Positions 8,359 to 14,250 of a stretch of DNA of 22,220 nucleotides are shown one piece after another (within the stretch, counting starts at the first letter, position 1; each line of letters opens with the position of its first letter). A program made the position numbers and the translations under genes. The notes under the pieces were generated by a model. That model ran no database searches and was not told the DNA's origin. It saw only the letters and a list, made by a program, of their open reading frames with translations. The DNA comes from DATCMA01 sp036563645 (GTDB taxonomy: Bacteria; Actinomycetota; Actinomycetes; Mycobacteriales; Micromonosporaceae): contig DATCMA010000015.1 of NCBI GenBank assembly GCA_036563645.1, forward strand, positions 1 to 22,220, written 5' to 3'.

Positions 8359-9243
8359 TCAGTCGGCGGGCGCGCCACCTCGCACATCGACCGGCGCGTT
8401 GTCGATCAAACGAGTGGTCCCCACCCGGGCGGCCACGAGCAGCCGAGCCGGACCGGACGACGGCGCCGGGCCCAGGTCAGGGTCGGTCAGCACGAGGTAG
8501 TCCAGGTCCACTCCCGCGACGCCGTCCACCACCGCCCGGGCCGCGGCCACGACCTCCTCGGGCCCCGCGCCTCGTTCCGCGGCGGCGGCCCCCGCGCGCA
8601 GCGCCGCCGACAAGCTCAGCGCCGCGCGCCGCTCCTCCGGCGAGAGGTAGCGGTTTCGGCTGGAGAGCGCCAGCCCGTCCGGTTCCCGCACCGTGGGCAC
8701 CCCCACGATCTGGACGGGAACGTCCAGATCACGCACCATCTGCCGGATCAACGTGAGCTGCTGGTAGTCCTTCTCCCCAAAGAACGCCAAGTCCGGCCGG
8801 GTGAGGTGGAGCAGCTTGAGCACCACCGTGAGCACCCCGTCGAAGTGCCCTGGCCGACTGGCCCCTTCGAGCCGCGCGCCCAGCGGCCCCGGGTTCACCC
8901 GGACCACGGGCTCGCCGTCCGGGTACATCTCCGCCACGGTCGGCGCGAACACCACGTCCACGCCCTCCCGGCGGCACAGCTCGAGATCGTCGTCGAACGT
9001 CCGGGGGTACCGGTCGTAGTCCTCGTTGGGCCCGAACTGGAGCGGGTTGACGAAGATCGTCGCGATCACGTGCGTGGCCTGGGCACGGGCCGCGCGCAGG
9101 AGCGCGGCATGACCCTCGTGCAGCGCCCCCATGGTCATAACCACGGCGACCGTCCCAGACATGCCCGCCCGGGCGGCGGCCAGCTCAGCCCGCGTGCGGG
9201 CGACCGTGGTCTGCCGCACCGCACCGGCCTCCCGGGCGCTCAC
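8359..9243 (-). CDS. panC: Pantothenate synthetase (pantoate-beta-alanine ligase)
   Basis: Condenses pantoate with beta-alanine using ATP to give pantothenate. The 294 residues contain MTMGALHEGH (36-45, including the HxGH nucleotide-binding motif), IFVNPLQFGPNEDYDRYPR (63-81), RPGHFDGVLTVVLKLL, FFGEKDYQQL and the KMSKS-equivalent LALSSRNRYLS near 190-200. The GTG start at 9241-9243 overlaps the TGA of the upstream DUF2520 gene as GTGA, indicating translational coupling. Its substrate beta-alanine is made by the next gene, panD; pantoate synthesis (panB) is not in the window. Confidence 0.97.
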   Translation of the reverse strand: MSAREAGAVRQTTVARTRAELAAARAGMSGTVAVVMTMGALHEGHAALLRAARAQATHVIATIFVNPLQFGPNEDYDRYPRTFDDDLELCRREGVDVVFAPTVAEMYPDGEPVVRVNPGPLGARLEGASRPGHFDGVLTVVLKLLHLTRPDLAFFGEKDYQQLTLIRQMVRDLDVPVQIVGVPTVREPDGLALSSRNRYLSPEERRAALSLSAALRAGAAAAERGAGPEEVVAAARAVVDGVAGVDLDYLVLTDPDLGPAPSSGPARLLVAARVGTTRLIDNAPVDVRGGAPAD

Positions 9244-10220
9244 GCCGCCTCCCGCTCCGGGCGAGGCCCGCGTACCGCGGGAGCGCCCGCCAGGACGTCG
9301 AGCATCGGCCCCGCCGCGGCGGGGCGCAACCGCCCCGCGGCGATCGCGCGGTCGGCGGTCCGCCGCGCCAAGGCGACGTAGCTGTCGACCGACTCCGGCG
9401 CGACCGCGGCCAGCCGCTCCAGGTGCTTCGCGACCGTCCGCGCGTCGCCCCGCGACACCGGACCGGTCAACGCGTTGTCCCGCATCCGCAACGTGTTCTC
9501 CAGCGCGGCGTGGACCAGCGGCCCGAGAACCTTCGCCGGCTGTCGGACCCCGGCGTCCGCGAGCCGATCCAACGCCTCATTGATCAACGTGACGAGGTGG
9601 TTCGCGCCGTGCGCCAACGCCGCGTGGTACAGCGGACGCTCCGATTCAGCGACCCACTCCAGGTTGCCACCGAGGTCGGCGACGATCTGTTCGACGAAGG
9701 AGCGCAGCTCCCCGGGGGCGGTCACGCCGTACGAGATCCCCGGCAGGCGCGCGAGGTCGTCGACGTCACCCGTGAAGGTCATCGCGGGGTGCAGGGCCAG
9801 CGGCTGAGCGCCGCACGCGACCGCGGGCGCCAGGACCGCGAGGCCATGGGCTCCGGACGTGTGGGCGACGACTTGGCCGGCGCGCAGCGCGCCGGATTCG
9901 GCCAACCCGGCGACGACCCCGCCGAGCACGTCATCGGGTACGGCGACGATGAGCAGATCACTGGCGGCACGGGCGACGTCGTCGGCCGGCAGGTGGGCGA
10001 CACCGGGGAGCAGGCGAGCGATACGGGCTTTCGTCTCAGCAGAGGCGCCCGACGCGGCGACAACCCGGTGACCGGCTCGGGCGAACGCGGCGCCGAGGAC
10101 GGCGCCGACGCGGCCAGCGCCAACCACACCGATCGTCAACGGTGGTTGGGTCGGCTCGCTCGCGGCGCCCAGCGGGCCGGGGACGGGCTGCGCCGGACGA
10201 GGGCGCGGCGATGCGCTCAT
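9240..10220 (-). CDS. Rossmann-fold and DUF2520 domain protein (Rv3603c-type)
   Basis: Putative NAD(P)-dependent dehydrogenase of unproven function, 326 residues. After a Pro-rich start (1-28) comes a Rossmann domain with GVVGAGRVG at 31-39, then the helical DUF2520 part, which includes HTSGAHGLAVLAPA, LHPAMTFTG and YHAALAHGANHLVTLINEA. The arrangement resembles ketopantoate reductase and related oxidoreductases. The gene is first in the operon and overlaps panC by four bases, the same neighbour relation as Rv3603c-panC in M. tuberculosis. A link to pantothenate synthesis is therefore plausible but inferred. The ATG at 10218-10220 has only a weak ribosome site. Confidence 0.88.
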   Translation of the reverse strand: MSASPRPRPAQPVPGPLGAASEPTQPPLTIGVVGAGRVGAVLGAAFARAGHRVVAASGASAETKARIARLLPGVAHLPADDVARAASDLLIVAVPDDVLGGVVAGLAESGALRAGQVVAHTSGAHGLAVLAPAVACGAQPLALHPAMTFTGDVDDLARLPGISYGVTAPGELRSFVEQIVADLGGNLEWVAESERPLYHAALAHGANHLVTLINEALDRLADAGVRQPAKVLGPLVHAALENTLRMRDNALTGPVSRGDARTVAKHLERLAAVAPESVDSYVALARRTADRAIAAGRLRPAAAGPMLDVLAGAPAVRGPRPEREAA

Positions 10221-10296
10221 AGCAGATCCAGTCCCTCAAATCGTGGTACCGGTCGTGGCGCCAGTATTGCGCTGGGTCGACAGGTAAGGGACCAGC
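10221..10296. promoter_or_regulatory. Divergent promoter region between DUF2520-panC operon and midA-like gene
   Basis: The 76 bases between two head-to-head genes must hold both start regions or border short leaders. A plausible plus-strand -10 is TATTGC around 10266. I could not assign convincing -35 boxes on either strand. Confidence 0.4.
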
Positions 10297-11361
10297 ATGT
10301 GTGATACTTCACCACCCGCGGTGCACGCCGGAGATCAACTTGGCGACCGCGACGACGCCGAGGGGCCCGCTCACCGCCGGCTGCGGCGGTGGCGCGAGGC
10401 GATGCGCGAGGCACTCTACGGCCCCACCGGGTTCTTCGTCCGCGACGACGCCGGGCCCGCCGCGCACTTCCGCACCAGCGTCCACGTCTCGCCGTTGTTC
10501 GCCCGCGCGCTGCTGCGCCTGCTCGATCGACTCGACCAGGCGCTGGGGCGCCCCGACCCCATCGACGTCGTCGACGTCGGCGCGGGCCGCGGCGAACTGC
10601 TCACCCAGCTCCGCGCGCTCGCCCCGCCGTCCCTGGCACGCCGGCTGCGCCTCACCGCGGTCGAGCTCGCTCCTCGGCCCCCCGCCTTGGCCGCCGACAT
10701 CGCGTGGCGCGCCGAGGTGCCGAGAGGCCTCACCGGGCTACTGGTCGCCAACGAGTGGCTCGACAACGTCCCCCTCGATGTCGCCCGCGACGGCCGCTAC
10801 CTGCTGGTCGACCTGGACACGGGCGAGGAGACGCCCGGGCCCCCGCTCGATCCGGCGGACGCCGACTGGGCGCGGCGGTGGTGGCCGGCACCCCCCGACG
10901 AGCCCGTCGAACTCGGCCGCCCCCGCGACGAGGCCTGGGCCGAGGCGGTGCGCGCGGTCCACCGCGGGCTCGCGCTCGCCATCGACTACGGCCACCTCCG
11001 CGCCGACCGGCCGATCGCCGGGACACTCACCGGCTACCGAAGCGGACGCCAGGTCCCGCCCCTCCCCGACGGCACCCGCGACCTCACCGCGCACGTGGCG
11101 ATCGACTCGGTCGCGGACGCCGGCTCCGCGGCCGCCGGTGGCCGGCCGTACCAGCTCGTCTCCCAGCGCACGGCGCTGCGCGCCCTGGGTATCCACGGCC
11201 GCCGGCCGCCGCTGGCGCTGGCCAGCACCGACCCGGCCGCCTACCTGCGGGCACTCGCCGACGCCAGCGCCGCCGCCGAGCTCACCGACCCCGCCGGGCT
11301 CGGCGCCCACTGGTGGCTGCTGCAACCGGTGAACGCCGACCTGGGCGACGTGCTGGGCTAA
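10297..11361 (+). CDS. MidA/NDUFAF7-family SAM-dependent methyltransferase
   Basis: Putative protein-arginine methyltransferase, 354 residues. The N-terminal EALYGPTGFFVR...HFRTSVHVSPLFAR (38-70) is the hallmark of the MidA family. It is followed by the SAM-binding VVDVGAGRGELL (91-102), the acidic VELAP (122-126), VANEWLDNVP (150-159, cf. NELFDALP), AIDYGH (228-233) and RDLTAHV (261-267). In mitochondria the family member NDUFAF7 dimethylates one arginine of the complex I subunit NDUFS2. Here the next gene is a NuoD (NDUFS2) homologue carrying that arginine, which suggests the substrate. The ATG has AAGGGA five bases upstream. Family assignment is good; substrate is inferred. Confidence 0.85.
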   Translation: MCDTSPPAVHAGDQLGDRDDAEGPAHRRLRRWREAMREALYGPTGFFVRDDAGPAAHFRTSVHVSPLFARALLRLLDRLDQALGRPDPIDVVDVGAGRGELLTQLRALAPPSLARRLRLTAVELAPRPPALAADIAWRAEVPRGLTGLLVANEWLDNVPLDVARDGRYLLVDLDTGEETPGPPLDPADADWARRWWPAPPDEPVELGRPRDEAWAEAVRAVHRGLALAIDYGHLRADRPIAGTLTGYRSGRQVPPLPDGTRDLTAHVAIDSVADAGSAAAGGRPYQLVSQRTALRALGIHGRRPPLALASTDPAAYLRALADASAAAELTDPAGLGAHWWLLQPVNADLGDVLG

Positions 11362-11364
11362 CCG

Positions 11365-11395
11365 GACGGCGTCCTCGGGCGCCGTCGTGCCCGAG
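11365..11395 (+). promoter_or_regulatory. Two mutually exclusive hairpins between midA-like and nuoD-like genes
   Basis: GACGGCG (11365-11371) pairs with CGCCGTC (11380-11386). Alternatively CTCGGGC (11374-11380) pairs with GCCCGAG (11389-11395). Each is a perfect 7-bp stem and they cannot form together. They begin four bases after the midA-like stop. No U-run follows, so this may be a weak terminator or attenuator, or a by-product of GC-rich sequence. Confidence 0.35.
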
Positions 11396-11440
11396 TGCCG
11401 GGCGCCGCTCGGCTGCGGTGGGCGTGGCACGATGCTGGGC

Positions 11441-12595
11441 ATGACCACCGAGACGGGAGCGCGGCGCGAGCTGACCGTCGGCACCGGAACTGGGCTCGAG
11501 ACCGCCGACATGGTGCTCAACATCGGCCCGCAGCACCCCTCGACCCACGGCGTGCTGCGGCTGCGGCTCGTGCTCGACGGGGAACGCGTGGTCTCCTGCG
11601 AGCCGATCGTCGGCTACATGCACCGTGGCGCGGAGAAACTCTTCGAGGTCCGTGACTACCGGCAGATCATCGTGCTCGCCAACCGGCACGACTGGCTCTC
11701 CGCGTTCTCCAACGAGCTGGGCGTCGTGCTCGCGGTGGAGCGCCTCATGGGGATCGAGGTGCCGGAGCGGGCCGTCTGGCTGCGGACCGCGCTTGCCGAG
11801 ATCAACCGGGTGCTCAACCACTTGATGTTCCTCGGCTCCTACCCGCCGGAGATCGGCGCGATCACGCCGATGCTCTCCGCCTTCCGCGAGCGGGAGACCC
11901 TTCAAGCCGTGATGGAGGAGGTCTCCGGCGGCCGGATGCACTACATGTTCAACCGGGTCGGCGGGTTGAAGGAAGAGGTGCCCGCGGGCTGGACCCGGCG
12001 GGCGCGACAGGCGATCGGCGAGGTGCGCCGCCGTCTGCCCGATTTGGACGATCTCATTCGCCGCAACGACAACTTCCTATCTCGGACGGTCGGGGTCGGG
12101 GTGCTCACCGCCGACCACGCGGCCGCCTTCGGCGTCTCCGGGCCGGTCGCCCGCGCCTCCGGCCTCGACATCGACCTACGCCGCGACGAGCCCTACCTGG
12201 CGTACGGCGCGCTGACCGTGCCCGTGGTGACCCGCACCGCCGGCGACTGCCACGCCCGGTTCGAGGTGCTGCTCGACCAGGTGTACGTCTCCCTCGACCT
12301 CGCCGAACAGTGCCTCCACGAGGTCGACCGGATCAGCGGCCCGGTCAACGTCCGCCTGCCGAAAGTGGTCCGGCCCCCGGTGGGGCACACGTACGCGTGG
12401 ACCGAGAACCCGTTGGGCATCAACGGCTACTACCTCGTCTCACGCGGAGAGAAGACGCCGTGGCGGCTGAAGCTGCGCACCGCGTCGTACGCGAACGTGC
12501 AGGCTCTGTCCGTGTTGCTCCCGGGCTGCCGGTTGTCGGATGTGGTCACCATCCTCGGGTCGATGTTCTTCGTCGTCGGCGACATCGATAAGTGA
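11441..12595 (+). CDS. nuoD2: NADH-quinone oxidoreductase subunit D-like protein (stand-alone NuoD paralogue)
   Basis: Homologue of the 49-kDa complex I subunit that forms the quinone pocket, 384 residues. It keeps NIGPQHPSTHGVLRL (27-41), YMHRGAEKLFE (59-69), EINRVLNHLMFLG, AFREREXL-like AFRERETL, SGGRMHYMFNRVGGLKE, LGINGYYLVSRGEK and the terminal FFVVGDIDK. Against bovine NDUFS2 the N-terminal region aligns without gaps: H55, H59, R85 and R105 become H32, H36, R62 and R82, but Y108 becomes W85. No other complex I gene is nearby, so this is a paralogue outside a nuo operon, as known in Streptomyces. I chose ATG 11441; an in-frame ATG exists at 11432 and another at 11387, none with a clear ribosome site. 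CACGAT (11428-11433) seven bases before 11441 could be the -10 of a leaderless transcript. Confidence 0.9.
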   Translation: MTTETGARRELTVGTGTGLETADMVLNIGPQHPSTHGVLRLRLVLDGERVVSCEPIVGYMHRGAEKLFEVRDYRQIIVLANRHDWLSAFSNELGVVLAVERLMGIEVPERAVWLRTALAEINRVLNHLMFLGSYPPEIGAITPMLSAFRERETLQAVMEEVSGGRMHYMFNRVGGLKEEVPAGWTRRARQAIGEVRRRLPDLDDLIRRNDNFLSRTVGVGVLTADHAAAFGVSGPVARASGLDIDLRRDEPYLAYGALTVPVVTRTAGDCHARFEVLLDQVYVSLDLAEQCLHEVDRISGPVNVRLPKVVRPPVGHTYAWTENPLGINGYYLVSRGEKTPWRLKLRTASYANVQALSVLLPGCRLSDVVTILGSMFFVVGDIDK

Positions 12596-12610
12596 GTCGT
12601 CGACCCAGGC

Positions 12611-14098
12611 TCAGCGCCAGAACCGCTCCCCGTAACCGCCGTCGCGGCCGGAGTAGCCGTCACCGCTCTCCCCGTACCGCCCGGTCTGGGGCCGCCAGGA
12701 CTCGACCTCCCCGGCGCCGTCCCAGTAGCGCCGGCCGACCGGTTCACGCTCCGGCTCCGCGCCCCAGCGTGAGGTCGCCCCGGTCGACCACGAGCCCGCG
12801 GACGACCACTGGTGGCTGGGGAGTTCGCCCGCGGACGCGCGCCACCCGCCCCGGCCGCCCTCGACGGCCCACCGGCGCTCGCCCTCGCCCGACCGATCCT
12901 CCCAGCGGTCGCCGTCTCCCCAGCGCTGGTCCGCTCGCCAGTCCGCGCCTCCATCCCCGCGCCAGCTCTCCGCGCGCCAGCTCTGGTCTGACCACCCGGA
13001 CCACCGCTCCTCGCCCCGCGCGGACCACCGGTTGTCATCTCGCGACGACCAGCCCGTCTCGCGCGCCGACCACCGATCCGCGTCCCGCGCCTCGACCCGC
13101 GCCGCCGCGCGCCCGTCCCGAGCCCAGGCGTCGCGGTCCGCGTCGCGATCCGCCCACCCCGCGCTCTCCCGCGCGAGCCGCGACTCGTCCGACCACGCGC
13201 GCTCCCCATAAGGCCGGGCCCACCGGTCCTCGTCCCGCCCGGACTCGCCCCGCCGCGGTTCAGACGGCCCGTACACCCCGGGCCCGCCGATCCCGTCGGC
13301 CGCCGGGTCGCGGTGTCCCCCGCCGTACCCGTCGCGCCCGTAGCCCCCGGAGGCGTCCGCGGCCGACTGCTCCACGATCGTGTGCCGGGTCGTCACCTGC
13401 ACGGTCTCCGTGGTCTCGGTGTGCTGGACCAACGCCCCGGAGACCGGTGGGCGCGGCCGGGGAATAGCGGCGCTCGCCCGCACCTGCGCGCGGCCCGCCG
13501 CGGCCGCGCGGGCCCCCTGCCCGCCCGCGTGCCAGCCGGCCTCCGCGCCGTCGCCACTCGCCAAACCGGCGGGGGAGACCCGGGCCGAGGCGGAGCGCCA
13601 CCCCTCCTCGGGCTCGCCTAGCCCGCCCGTCGGGGCGTCCTCGTCGCGCGGCGGGCGGTCGGCCCGCGCCCGGTCCTCCGCGTCCAGCCGGGTGGACTCG
13701 GCGGCAGCGGAGCCACGGGTCCACGCCTCACCGCGACCGGAGAGGAGCTGCTCGCGCAGCGCCGCCACGTCGTCGTGCACGAGCTGGAGTCGCTCACCGA
13801 CGGCGTGGTGCGCGGCCCGGGTGACGTCGTTGCGCAATTCCTCGCGCAACATATCGATTTCCTCGAGCAGGGTTTTATGCATGGAGAGACGAATAGTCTC
13901 GTCATCACCACGCAGCGTGATGGACAATCCGATGAGCACGACCGCCAGCACCGCGAGCACGGCGACGATCCTCAGTAGACTATCGCCCTCTGCGATGAGC
14001 AGGAGCAACGCCGCGATCGGGGCCAGCCCGATGCCCACCCAGAAGAGGATTCCCCGCAGCTTTTGACGAGTGTTTTCCGCGGCCACCCGGGCTGACAT
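12611..14098 (-). CDS. Membrane-anchored protein with coiled coil and tryptophan/arginine-rich disordered tail (unknown function)
   Basis: I do not recognise a family. The 495-residue protein has two N-terminal membrane helices (about 17-36 and 41-62), then a charged, probably coiled-coil segment (66-120). The rest looks disordered: an Ala/Gly/Arg-rich linker, a Thr/Val patch (HTETTETVQVTTRHTIVEQ) and a C-terminal tail of about 200 residues with 22 tryptophans, mostly in W-S/R/G contexts such as DRWSARETGW and NRWSARGEERW. Both termini are probably cytoplasmic. The ATG at 14096-14098 has a GATAAT (14116-14121) 17 bases upstream as a likely -10, giving a very short leader. It ends 15 bases from the convergent nuoD-like gene. 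Codon third positions are strongly G/C and no other frame is better, so the gene is probably real. Confidence 0.75.
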   Translation of the reverse strand: MSARVAAENTRQKLRGILFWVGIGLAPIAALLLLIAEGDSLLRIVAVLAVLAVVLIGLSITLRGDDETIRLSMHKTLLEEIDMLREELRNDVTRAAHHAVGERLQLVHDDVAALREQLLSGRGEAWTRGSAAAESTRLDAEDRARADRPPRDEDAPTGGLGEPEEGWRSASARVSPAGLASGDGAEAGWHAGGQGARAAAAGRAQVRASAAIPRPRPPVSGALVQHTETTETVQVTTRHTIVEQSAADASGGYGRDGYGGGHRDPAADGIGGPGVYGPSEPRRGESGRDEDRWARPYGERAWSDESRLARESAGWADRDADRDAWARDGRAAARVEARDADRWSARETGWSSRDDNRWSARGEERWSGWSDQSWRAESWRGDGGADWRADQRWGDGDRWEDRSGEGERRWAVEGGRGGWRASAGELPSHQWSSAGSWSTGATSRWGAEPEREPVGRRYWDGAGEVESWRPQTGRYGESGDGYSGRDGGYGERFWR

Positions 14099-14115
14099 GG
14101 CTGTGCAGCCTACCG

Positions 14116-14138
14116 ATTATCGCGACACATTGGAATGT
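14116..14138 (-). promoter_or_regulatory. Candidate promoter and small palindrome upstream of the Trp-rich membrane protein
   Basis: GATAAT on the minus strand (14116-14121) is a near-consensus -10. Just upstream, ACATTGGAATGT (14127-14138) has perfect five-base inverted arms around GG, overlapping where RNA polymerase would bind. I see no recognisable -35, so activation or repression at the palindrome is possible but inferred. Confidence 0.35.
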
Positions 14139-14200
14139 ACGAGCGGATGAACGCGATGCGGGGAATATGCGATCGAGCCGGACAAGCCGGCCGCGACGAA

Positions 14201-14231
14201 CCTCCCTGCGCCCCCGAGACGCGCGGGGAGG
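14201..14231 (-). terminator. GC-rich hairpin terminator after the permease-like gene
   Basis: Arms CCTCCCTGCGC (14201-14211) and GCGCGGGGAGG (14221-14231) pair over 11 positions with one G-T wobble and a nine-base loop. It begins 19 bases beyond the stop of the permease-like gene. Only a short TTCGTC follows, as is common for actinobacterial terminators that lack a U-run. Confidence 0.55.
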
Positions 14232-14250
14232 ACCAGCGCGCGTGATCCGC

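Noticed and set aside
10389..11444. Long alternative frame over the methyltransferase gene
   Set aside because: Arg/Pro/Ala-only composition; the MidA motifs are all in the other frame.
12592..13467. 291-codon plus-strand frame opposite the Trp-rich protein
   Set aside because: Almost entirely Arg, Pro, Ser and Thr, and overlaps the end of nuoD2. I considered whether the Trp-rich tail was the artefact instead, but the minus-strand frame continues directly from plausible membrane helices and a coiled coil.
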